NCBI GenBank assembly: GCA_038211505.1
Contig: JBBQVO010000079.1
Location: 1-14,411 of the forward strand
Direction: 5' to 3'
Origin: JBBQVO01 sp038211505
Lineage (GTDB): Bacteria; Chloroflexota; Dehalococcoidia; DSTF01; JACRBR01
DNA length: 14,411 nt
Of the stretch, positions 6,425-12,190 are shown piece after piece (the stretch's first letter is position 1; every line of letters begins with the position of its first letter). The translations under genes and the position numbers were made by a program. The notes beneath the pieces were generated by a model. The model worked only from the letters and a program-made list of their open reading frames with translations. It had not been told where the DNA came from and made no database searches.

Positions 6425-9400
6425 GCGCCTCAGCCGGATCCGCTGCCTCAGGTCGCGGCGTGATCGAGCGGCCATCTTCGACGGCGATGGGCACGCCGTC
6501 GCGGAACATGACGGCGTTCGTGTGAACGGATGGCACGCGCGCGCCGGGCGTGATGATGCCGGCGAGGTTGAGGGGGTCGGCGCCGTTGATGCGGATCGTC
6601 TCACCGCTGCGGTCCTCGCGCCGCATGCGACGTAGGCCGTCGACGGCATCGGGCATGGCGTACTGCTCGCCGATGAAGCCGGCAACGAAACGGCCGCCGC
6701 GGACGATGCCGCGCGCCTCCTGCCGTCGGAGCGCGCGCAACACGTCGCGCCACGGCACGTTGAAGGATTCGCGGTCGAGCAGGTCACGAAAGACGACGCC
6801 GTAGCGTTCCAAGAGCTGCATCGCGACGCGCTCCGCCAGGTCGTCGGCGGGCGTCGCTTCCGTCTGATAGCGATGGACGATCGACCAGCGCCCCTGCGGC
6901 GATGTGGATCGCGGCAGGCGAGCCGACGCCGATCGCGCGTGGCGGCGGGCGGCGCGGGCGCGCGCTGATCCGGACGGCGTCATGATCTGCCGCAGCGACT
7001 GGAAGCCGTCGCCGGTGACGAGGCCGCGCGCGACGAGATCCCACAGCGCTTCTTCGAGTTGGGCCGGCAGCTGGCGGCTGGCGGCGGCGAGGTCGTCGAA
7101 GAAGAGCGCGCCGTGCTCACGCAGTGCATCGAGCGTCGCGGCCGCTGCGCCCGTCGTCGGGTCCTGCGGCAGTTCGGCGCCGCGCACACTTTCAAGCAGC
7201 GAGCCTAGATCGCGCCGTAGGACGAGGGCGATCGGCGTCGCCCGTTGCGGCGACGCGCCGCGCGCAGATAGGCCGTTGGTCTTCTTCAGCGAGAGTCGCG
7301 CCCAGGCGACATCGCCCGAGAGGCAGAGCTCGTCGAGCCAGCGCGGGTTGTAGTTGATGACGCGCGACGGCAGTACGTCGCGCTCCCACGCGGCGGCAGC
7401 GATCTCGAACCCCTGCAGCTGCGCGATCGCTTCGAGCACGCCGCGCTTGCCCTCGAGCCGCCGCGGGCCGGCGACGTGCTGCCGTGCGATCAGATACCGC
7501 ATGAAGTCTTGCGCGCTCACCGGCTCGATCTCGCTGCGCAGACGGTCGAGCGTGTAGCGATGGATGCGCGCGAGCAAGCGGCGGTCGCACCACTCTTCGG
7601 CACGGAGGCCCGGCGTGAACTGGCCGCGCAGCACCGCGCCTTCACCTTCGAGCCGCGCTAGCGCCGACGTCACTTCGCCCTCGCCGAGCGAGAGCATCGC
7701 CGCGAGCGATGTCGCCGTCGCCGGGCCGAGATACTCCATGTGCCCTCGCAGCGCGGCGAAGACGGCGTCTTCACGCGCCGGCCGCGCGCCATCGAGATGC
7801 GGCGGGATCACGATGCGCGGCGCGATCTCAGCGTCGGGGTACAGCGACTGGATCATGCGCAGATGTTCGGCGGCGAACCAGAGGTGGCCGGCGGGCGTGC
7901 GCACGATCGCCGCGCGGCCGGACCCGACGAGCTCGTCGAAGTGCGGGGTCCCCTCACCCCCCGGCCCCCTCTCCCTCCAGGGGCGAGGGGGAGGTGCGCC
8001 GTCGAACGGCGGCGGCGGAGATGCAGTCAGCGAGAGCAGCACGTCGTGGAGCTCGTCGGCGTCGCGCGGAGTCGGGCGGGCTTCGTCGCGGACGCGTTCG
8101 ATCGCTTCGGCGTCGAGCTGGCCGAGATCGCGCTGATGCTCGGGCAGCGTCCGACGCAGCGTGACGGCGCGCGTGCGGCGCTCCTCCAGCGGCGCATCGT
8201 CGAGAAATGCGTATGGCTTGGCGTTGAGGATCTCGTGCGCAAACGGCGACGGCTCCGTCGTATCGCGCGCGTGCAGGCGGATCTCGCCGCGTTCGATGCG
8301 CTGCATGACGTCGGTGAGGCGGTCGACGTCCATCGCTTCGTAGAGGCAGTCGCGTACGGTCTGGCGGGTCAGCGGGTGATCGGGGATCGTCAGCGGGCCG
8401 GTGAGATTCTCCTGGCAGCCGACCTGCTCCGGGAATACCGCGGCGAGCAGATCATCGGAGCGCATCCGCTGGATCTGCGGCGGCACGTGCTTTCCGCCAT
8501 TCGATCGCAGTACTTGCAGCGAGCGCGTGGCGTTCCAGCGGAAGCGCGCGCCCCACATGGGCGCGTAGAGGATCGATTGCTCGAGCGACTGCCGCACGTT
8601 GTTGGCGCGCACGAACGAGAACGCGTCTTCGAGCGGGAAGCTGTGCTGCGGCCCCATCGAGAGCACGACGGCGTCATCCGTCGCGGCGGCCTGCAGCTCG
8701 AAGTCGAAGTTGACGCAGAAGCGCTTGCGCAGTGCCAGCCCGAATCCCCGGTTGACGCGGCCGCCGAACGGGGCGTGCACGACGAGCTGCATGCCGCCGG
8801 CGTCGTCGAAGAAGCGCTCGAACACGACGTCGGTGTCCGACGGCACGACGCCGAGCGCTGCCTGCTCGGCGCCGATGTAGTCGATCAGCTGCATCGCGCC
8901 GAGCTGATCGAGGGCGCATTCTTGCATGAGCCATTCAGCGATGTTGGGCTTTGAGTCGTGCGGGCCGCGCACCTCACCGCGGCCTTCGGCCACCTTACTC
9001 CACGCTGTGGAGAGGGGATCGGGAGCGGCATTGAGGTCGGGATCGGAGAATCGGGCGCCGTGCATGCCGGACACTGAGTCGTGCGGGCCGAGCACCTCAC
9101 CCCGGCCTTCGGCCACCCCTCTCCACGTCGTGGAGAGGGGATCGGGAGCGGCATTCACATCGGGCTCGGAGATTCGCCCGGTGTGCTCCTTCAGCGGATC
9201 CGTCGCTGCATCAGGCGCCGCTGCCTGATCCGGATCCTCAAAAACCTCTGTGCCTCTGTGCCTCTGTGGTGAAATCCGGGCGGCGACGTCTCGGCGCAGG
9301 CGGCTGACTTCGGCGGAGAGCTCCCAGGTGCGGCCGGGGGCTTCGCCGAGCCAGAAGGGGACGCTGGGCGGGCGACCCTGGGCGTCTTCGACGCGGAGCA

Positions 9401-11063
9401 CGCCGCGCGCCGACTCTACGCGGCGGATCTGCCACGAGTGCGAGCCGAGCAGGAAGATGTCGCCGGCCATGCTCTCGATCGCCCAGTCTTCGTTGACGGT
9501 GCCGATGAACGTCTCATCCGGATCGAGGATGACGCGATAGTCGGCGACCTCCGGGATTGCGCCACCGCAAGTGAGCGCCGTGATGCGCGCGGAGCGGCGG
9601 CCGCGCAATGTGCCGTTGATCTGATCTCGGTGCAGGAACGCGCGGCCGCGGCCGACGCGTGGCGACGGGCCTTCGCCGAGCATCTCGATCACGTCGTCGT
9701 AGTCGGCGTGCGTGAGCGTCGCGAAGGGCGTCGCGCTGCGGACGAGATCGAAGAGATCGTCCTCGCGCCACTCGCGGCAGGCGCATTCGGCGACGATCTG
9801 CTGCGCGAGAATGTCGAGCGGGGCGACTGGCGGCTCGACGCGATCGAGATGGCCGGCGCGCAGCGCGCGGATCAGCGCCGCGCATTCGACGAGCTCGTCG
9901 CGCGACGTCGCGAAGAGGCGGCCGCGCGACGTCAGGCCGAGCGCGTGGCCGGAGCGGCCGATGCGCTGGAGGAACGTCGTGATCGCGCGCGGCGAGCCGA
10001 TCTGGCAGACGAGATCGACGGCGCCGACGTCGATGCCCAGCTCGAGCGACGCCGTCGCGACGATCGCGCGCATCTCGCCGTCCTTCAGCCGCTGTTCGAG
10101 CTTGAGGCGGCGGTCCTTCGACAGGCTGCCGTGATGCGCGCCGACGTGCTCGGCGCCGATGCGCTCGCCAAGATTGTGCGCGACGCGTTCGGCCATGCGG
10201 CGCGTGTTGACGAACACCAGCGTCGTGCGGTGCTGGTTGATCAGCTCGGCGATGCGATCGTAGATGTCGGCCCACTGTTCGTGCGTCGGGACGGCGCCGA
10301 GATCGGATGGCGGCACTTCGACGAGGAGGTCGACATCGCGCCGATGTCCGACGTCGACGATCGTGCAGTCGGGCGTGGAGTCCGAAGCAATATGCGTCGT
10401 GCCCACGAGGAAACGCGCGGCTTCTTCGATCGGATGCACCGTGGCCGAGAGGCCGACGCGCACCGGGCGTTGTTCGCACAACGCGTCGAGGCGGGCGAGC
10501 GTGAGCATGAGATGGCTGCCGCGCTTGTCGCGCATGAGAGCGTGCAGCTCATCGACGATGACGGTGCGAACGTTCGAGAGCAGCACCCGGCTGCGTTCGG
10601 ACGTGAGCATCAGGTAGAGCGACTCCGGCGTCGTGATCAGGATGTGCGGGGCATCGCGGATGATCGCGGCGCGGGCGGCCTGCGTCGTGTCGCCGGTGCG
10701 GAGCGCGGTCTTGATCCGCGGCGGCTCGATGCCGAGATCGCGGGCGACTTCGCGGATGCCGTCGAGCGGCGCTTCGAGGTTGCGCTGAATGTCGCTGCTC
10801 AGCGCCTTCAGGGGCGAGATGTAGACGACGTCGATGCCATCGTGCAGGGAGCCGTCGAGCGAGCGCTTCAACAGCGAATCGATGCTCGAGAGAAACGCGG
10901 CGAGCGTCTTACCCGATCCGGTGGGCGCGGCGACGAGCGTATCGCGGCCGGCGGCGATGGCGTCCCAGCCGGCGAGCTGCGCCTCAGTCGCGCCATCGAA
11001 GCGGGCGCTGAACCAGCCGCGCACGGCGGGGTGGAAGCGATCGAATGCGTTCATGGTGGTCAC
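6411..11063 (-). CDS. lhr: Lhr-type ATP-dependent helicase (large superfamily 2 helicase) with repeat-derived insertions
   Basis: A 1550-residue bacterial full-length Lhr, a 3'-5' single-strand-DNA translocase and helicase linked to DNA repair. Helicase motifs run in order: Walker A APTGSGKT (46-53), TTPESLY (144-150), motif II VDELH (170-174), SATVHP (206-211), the RecA2 domain with VFVNTRRMAERV, ATASLELGIDVG, and motif VI QRIGRSGH (366-373). A winged helix and core follow, then a DEAD-associated domain from about 710 (PFGGRVNRGFGLALRKRF, ELQAAATDD), then a long C-terminal region. Two stretches look foreign: residues 597-706 and about 1014-1040, both coded by interspersed repeats (see findings). 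Without them the length is near 1410-1420. The longest frame starts GTG (11063); an ATG three codons later (11054) gives MNAFDRFHP and may be the real start, since no SD is visible and TAGAAT lies just upstream. Confidence 0.96.
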   Translation of the reverse strand: MTTMNAFDRFHPAVRGWFSARFDGATEAQLAGWDAIAAGRDTLVAAPTGSGKTLAAFLSSIDSLLKRSLDGSLHDGIDVVYISPLKALSSDIQRNLEAPLDGIREVARDLGIEPPRIKTALRTGDTTQAARAAIIRDAPHILITTPESLYLMLTSERSRVLLSNVRTVIVDELHALMRDKRGSHLMLTLARLDALCEQRPVRVGLSATVHPIEEAARFLVGTTHIASDSTPDCTIVDVGHRRDVDLLVEVPPSDLGAVPTHEQWADIYDRIAELINQHRTTLVFVNTRRMAERVAHNLGERIGAEHVGAHHGSLSKDRRLKLEQRLKDGEMRAIVATASLELGIDVGAVDLVCQIGSPRAITTFLQRIGRSGHALGLTSRGRLFATSRDELVECAALIRALRAGHLDRVEPPVAPLDILAQQIVAECACREWREDDLFDLVRSATPFATLTHADYDDVIEMLGEGPSPRVGRGRAFLHRDQINGTLRGRRSARITALTCGGAIPEVADYRVILDPDETFIGTVNEDWAIESMAGDIFLLGSHSWQIRRVESARGVLRVEDAQGRPPSVPFWLGEAPGRTWELSAEVSRLRRDVAARISPQRHRGTEVFEDPDQAAAPDAATDPLKEHTGRISEPDVNAAPDPLSTTWRGVAEGRGEVLGPHDSVSGMHGARFSDPDLNAAPDPLSTAWSKVAEGRGEVRGPHDSKPNIAEWLMQECALDQLGAMQLIDYIGAEQAALGVVPSDTDVVFERFFDDAGGMQLVVHAPFGGRVNRGFGLALRKRFCVNFDFELQAAATDDAVVLSMGPQHSFPLEDAFSFVRANNVRQSLEQSILYAPMWGARFRWNATRSLQVLRSNGGKHVPPQIQRMRSDDLLAAVFPEQVGCQENLTGPLTIPDHPLTRQTVRDCLYEAMDVDRLTDVMQRIERGEIRLHARDTTEPSPFAHEILNAKPYAFLDDAPLEERRTRAVTLRRTLPEHQRDLGQLDAEAIERVRDEARPTPRDADELHDVLLSLTASPPPPFDGAPPPRPWRERGPGGEGTPHFDELVGSGRAAIVRTPAGHLWFAAEHLRMIQSLYPDAEIAPRIVIPPHLDGARPAREDAVFAALRGHMEYLGPATATSLAAMLSLGEGEVTSALARLEGEGAVLRGQFTPGLRAEEWCDRRLLARIHRYTLDRLRSEIEPVSAQDFMRYLIARQHVAGPRRLEGKRGVLEAIAQLQGFEIAAAAWERDVLPSRVINYNPRWLDELCLSGDVAWARLSLKKTNGLSARGASPQRATPIALVLRRDLGSLLESVRGAELPQDPTTGAAAATLDALREHGALFFDDLAAASRQLPAQLEEALWDLVARGLVTGDGFQSLRQIMTPSGSARARAARRHARSASARLPRSTSPQGRWSIVHRYQTEATPADDLAERVAMQLLERYGVVFRDLLDRESFNVPWRDVLRALRRQEARGIVRGGRFVAGFIGEQYAMPDAVDGLRRMRREDRSGETIRINGADPLNLAGIITPGARVPSVHTNAVMFRDGVPIAVEDGRSITPRPEAADPAEAPLAV
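7950..7993 (+). repeat. GC-rich repeat related to family A, inside lhr
   Basis: CCCCTCACCCCCCGGCCCCC, TCTCCCTCC, AGGGGCGAGGGGGAG: the same order of blocks as family A (CCTCACCCC, GGCC, CTCTCC, then a G-rich complement) but with a different loop. On the minus strand it is read through in frame as PPPRPWRERGPGGEGTP (about residues 1025-1040 of Lhr), giving a proline/arginine/glycine segment unlike its surroundings. Confidence 0.65.
8952..9176 (+). repeat. Two tandem copies of family A repeat plus flanks, 123-base period, inside lhr
   Basis: Unit one starts TGAGTCGTGCGGGCCG at 8952 and unit two the same at 9075. Each contains ACCTCACC, GGCCTTCGGCC, a CTCCAC-(CTGT or TCGT)-GGAG-like palindrome, GAGGGGATCGGGAGCGGCAT and a GATTCG/AATCGG end. 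The 123-base period is exactly 41 codons. The minus-strand translation repeats as DP-N-AAPDPLST--W--VAEGRGEV-GPHDS, and both copies stay open in the lhr frame. Confidence 0.85.
9196..9237. repeat. Nested inverted repeats inside lhr
   Basis: Outer arms GGATCCG (9196-9202) and CGGATCC (9231-9237) enclose inner arms ATCAGGC (9210-9216) and GCCTGAT (9223-9229) around GCCGCT. It lies between the CCTCTGTG element and the tandem family A copies, within the same inserted stretch of Lhr. Confidence 0.5.
9245..9276 (+). repeat. CCTCTGTG element (three tandem 8-mers) inside lhr
   Basis: CCTCTGTG is repeated three times without interruption (9245-9268) and followed by GTGAAAT. The minus-strand reading is SPQRHRGTEVF in Lhr. 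From general knowledge, closely similar CTCTGTG...GTGGTGAAA elements recur in many unrelated bacterial genomes and give spurious TTEAQRHR-type peptides. Here it is translated as part of a real protein. Confidence 0.75.
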
Positions 11064-11069
11064 ATTCTA
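11064..11069 (-). promoter_or_regulatory. Candidate -10 element for lhr, possibly giving a leaderless mRNA
   Basis: TAGAAT (one mismatch from TATAAT) directly precedes the GTG at 11063. Transcription 6-9 bases downstream would begin at or just before the ATG at 11054. No -35 match and no SD are visible, which suits a leaderless start but does not prove it. Confidence 0.35.
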
Positions 11070-11110
11070 GCGAACGCATGTGCGGTCGTGCGGGCGGTCG
11101 CGCACGTCAG

Positions 11111-11127
11111 CTGACACGCCGTGTCAG
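11111..11127. promoter_or_regulatory. Perfect 17-base palindrome between pmp3 and lhr, candidate operator
   Basis: CTGACAC-GCC-GTGTCAG, 7-base arms and a 3-base centre. It lies 42 bases beyond the candidate lhr -10 and 46 bases downstream of the Pmp3 stop. No T-tract follows on either strand, so a protein-binding site is more likely than a terminator. Confidence 0.4.
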
Positions 11128-11172
11128 GAGACCCATGCGGCCAGCAAAAGGGCATCAACCGTCGTCGCAGCA

Positions 11173-11349
11173 CTAGCGGAACCGTGCGGCGCGCGCGTCA
11201 GCCTTGTGTTCGTTGACGACAAGAATCGCGTGAACCACGCCGGGTATCCAGAAGAGACAGGTCAGGAAGACGTTCATCAGCGCCGTCCCAGGCTTGCCGC
11301 ACAGCAGCACGGCCAGGGGCGGAAGGACGATGGCGAAGAGGTACAGCAT
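11173..11349 (-). CDS. Pmp3/UPF0057 (YqaE) family small membrane protein
   Basis: A 58-residue hydrophobic peptide with the family pattern LPPLAVLLCGKPG near the N-terminus and FLTCLFWIPGVVHAILVV after it: two membrane helices separated by a short Gly/Lys/Pro turn, then a charged tail (NEHKADARAARFR). The size matches the family (about 50-60 residues). Yeast and plant relatives affect membrane potential and salt or cold tolerance; the bacterial role is poorly known. A longer open frame continues upstream to 11613, but that part is repeat DNA (proline/lysine-rich, K-P-P-N-K-P). The start is ATG 11349, preceded by GAAAGGG ending 5 bases away. A 13-base palindrome (11359-11371) abuts this SD. 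It lies 109 bases upstream of lhr on the same strand. Confidence 0.9.
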   Translation of the reverse strand: MLYLFAIVLPPLAVLLCGKPGTALMNVFLTCLFWIPGVVHAILVVNEHKADARAARFR

Positions 11350-11358
11350 GGGAACCCT

Positions 11359-11371
11359 TTCGGTAACCGAA
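11359..11371. promoter_or_regulatory. 13-base palindrome overlapping the pmp3 ribosome-binding region
   Basis: TTCGGT-A-ACCGAA, 6-base perfect arms, directly upstream of and touching the GAAAGGG of pmp3. It could be an operator; a 6-base stem with a one-base centre is too tight for an RNA hairpin without opening. Confidence 0.35.
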
Positions 11372-11452
11372 CGTAGCACGATCTCGCGCGGACGAGCAAC
11401 GGCGACGGGCGAGGCGAGCAGCGCAGCGACCGTTCGAGATCCTTTCGTGTTC

Positions 11453-11511
11453 GGCGGAGGTTTGTTCGGCGGTTTTGCTATTCGTGAGTTGGGAGGTTTG
11501 TTTGGCAGTTT
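11453..11511. repeat. GGAGGTTTGTT element, two direct copies
   Basis: GGCGGAGGTTTGTTCGGCGG (11453-11472, then TTTTG) and GGGAGGTTTGTTTGGCAGTT (11491-11510). They are direct repeats starting about 36 bases apart. A third copy, GGGAGGTTCGTTTGGCAGTT, lies at 12084-12103. The element is AT-richer than the surroundings. Confidence 0.7.
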
Positions 11512-11563
11512 CGGCTCGAGGGGATTCGGTTTGACATCGGAGAGATACCAAGGGCACCGGCGG

Positions 11564-11610
11564 TTCCTCGGCTGCGCTCGGAATCGTACATGTTGGGCTG
11601 GCACCCAACA
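11564..11610. repeat. TTCCTCGG...CGGAA element and adjacent hairpin
   Basis: TTCCTCGGCTGCGCTCGGAA (11564-11583) is of a type commonly dispersed in bacterial genomes. It is followed by a perfect 7-base stem TGTTGGG-CTGGCA-CCCAACA (11591-11610). Confidence 0.6.
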
Positions 11611-11640
11611 CACGACGAGAGGATGAAAGTCTGGAGGCAG

Positions 11641-11697
11641 CCGCGCACCTCACCCCGGCCTTCGGCCACCCCGCTCCACGCTGTAGAGAGGGGATCG
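11641..11697 (+). repeat. Palindromic interspersed repeat, family A (copy in intergenic mosaic)
   Basis: CCGCGCACCTCACCCCGGCC, TTCGGCCACCCC, GCTCCACGCTGTAGAGAGGGG, ATCG. The left boundary GCCGCGCACCTCACC is shared with the lhr copy at 8964 and with the window end. The right boundary GAGAGGGGATCG is shared with both lhr copies. The two terminal stems are intact except for one mismatch. Confidence 0.8.
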
Positions 11698-11737
11698 TTT
11701 CGACGATTCGAAGCCGCTACCCCGAGACTTTCAAGGC

Positions 11738-11817
11738 AATGACAGCGTTAGCGCCGGGATGACAGCGATCGCGCCCGGAACGGCTGCGTTCGCGCCGGAA
11801 TGACAGCGTTCGCGCTC
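11738..11817 (+). repeat. Degenerate tandem of about 20-base GAATGACAGCG units
   Basis: Four successive units: AATGACAGCGTTAGCGCCGG, ATGACAGCGATCGCGCCCGG, ACGGCTGCGTTCGCGCCGG and AATGACAGCGTTCGCGCTC. Two further units follow at 12004-12045. Confidence 0.7.
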
Positions 11818-11913
11818 CCACGAAAATGAACACTGAGACCGTGCGAAAGTGACAAACCTCGCGGCGCGAGCCGGATTCGTGCGCGATTCCGTTGAGAGCG
11901 CTTGACCGACCAC

Positions 11914-11940
11914 GGGCGGCCACACCGGGCCGCCCCTACA
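11914..11940 (+). repeat. GGGCGGCC hairpin element
   Basis: Perfect 8-base stem GGGCGGCC-ACACCG-GGCCGCCC followed by CTACA. This is another commonly dispersed GC-rich palindrome type. It sits between the two groups of GAATGACAGCG units. Confidence 0.65.
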
Positions 11941-12003
11941 GGCTCGTGCTGGCTCCGCGCCATTTTCATGGCTCGGGGTGGCCGGGCACGGCCATGGTTC
12001 CTC

Positions 12004-12045
12004 GGAATGACAGGGTTCGCGCCGGGATGACAGCACCCGCGTTCC
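12004..12045 (+). repeat. Two more GAATGACAG units
   Basis: GGAATGACAGGGTTCGCGCC and GATGACAGCACCCGCGTTCC, diverged versions of the units at 11738-11817, separated from them by the GGGCGGCC hairpin. Confidence 0.6.
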
Positions 12046-12083
12046 AGCAGTGGCGGTTGGTAATGTTTGCCATTCGCCGCTCA

Positions 12084-12106
12084 GGGAGGTTCGTTTGGCA
12101 GTTTTG
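12084..12106 (+). repeat. GGAGGTTTGTT element, third copy
   Basis: GGGAGGTTCGTTTGGCAGTT then TTG. It differs by one base from the copy at 11491-11510 over 20 bases and has the same orientation, about 593 bases apart. Confidence 0.7.
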
Positions 12107-12141
12107 CCTTTTTGGCGATTGTGAATCCTGTAACATGAGGG

Positions 12142-12181
12142 TGAACGACGTTCATTCTGCATATCTACGACTATCTACGAC
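12142..12181 (+). promoter_or_regulatory. Palindrome and perfect decamer tandem repeat in the aarF leader
   Basis: TGAACG-A-CGTTCA (12142-12154, 6-base perfect arms) is followed by TATCTACGAC twice in a row (12162-12171 and 12172-12181). These end directly at the AGGTGA SD of the kinase gene. The position, 10-49 bases before the ATG, suits an operator or translational control site. I cannot name the regulator or a convincing promoter. Confidence 0.35.
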
Positions 12182-12190
12182 AGGTGATAC

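Larger units (their letters stand above)
11350..12190. other. 841-base gene-free mosaic of interspersed repeats
   Basis: No protein family is recognisable on either strand; the open frames across it are low-complexity readings of repeats. In order it holds a palindrome by the pmp3 start, two GGAGGTTTGTT elements, a TTCCTCGGCTGCGCTCGGAA element with a neighbouring hairpin, a family A copy, a run of about 20-base GAATGACAGCG units, a GGGCGGCC hairpin, two more GAATGACAG units, a third GGAGGTT element and then the short leader of the AarF gene. The parts 11350-11452, 11512-11563 and 11819-11910 show nothing I can assign. Confidence 0.75.

Noticed and set aside
8952..9176. Intein or separate small gene inside lhr
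   Set aside because: No splicing motifs and no independent start with SD; the segment is low-complexity and repeat-coded.
9438..11114. Long open frame (558 codons) on the plus strand opposite lhr
   Set aside because: It is a composition shadow: its residues are Arg/Ala/Asp/Glu-rich with no family motif, while the minus strand carries all helicase motifs in order.
11350..11613. N-terminal extension of the Pmp3-like protein to 11613
   Set aside because: The extra residues are repeat translation (proline/lysine-rich), the family begins at the MLYLFAIV methionine, and that ATG has its own SD.
11738..11817. CRISPR array
   Set aside because: The units are contiguous, about 20 bases each, degenerate and without spacers; there are no cas genes.
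12142..12154. LexA (SOS) box before aarF
   Set aside because: Gram-positive-type LexA boxes are GAAC-4-GTTC; here the spacer is 3, and the gene is not an SOS gene.
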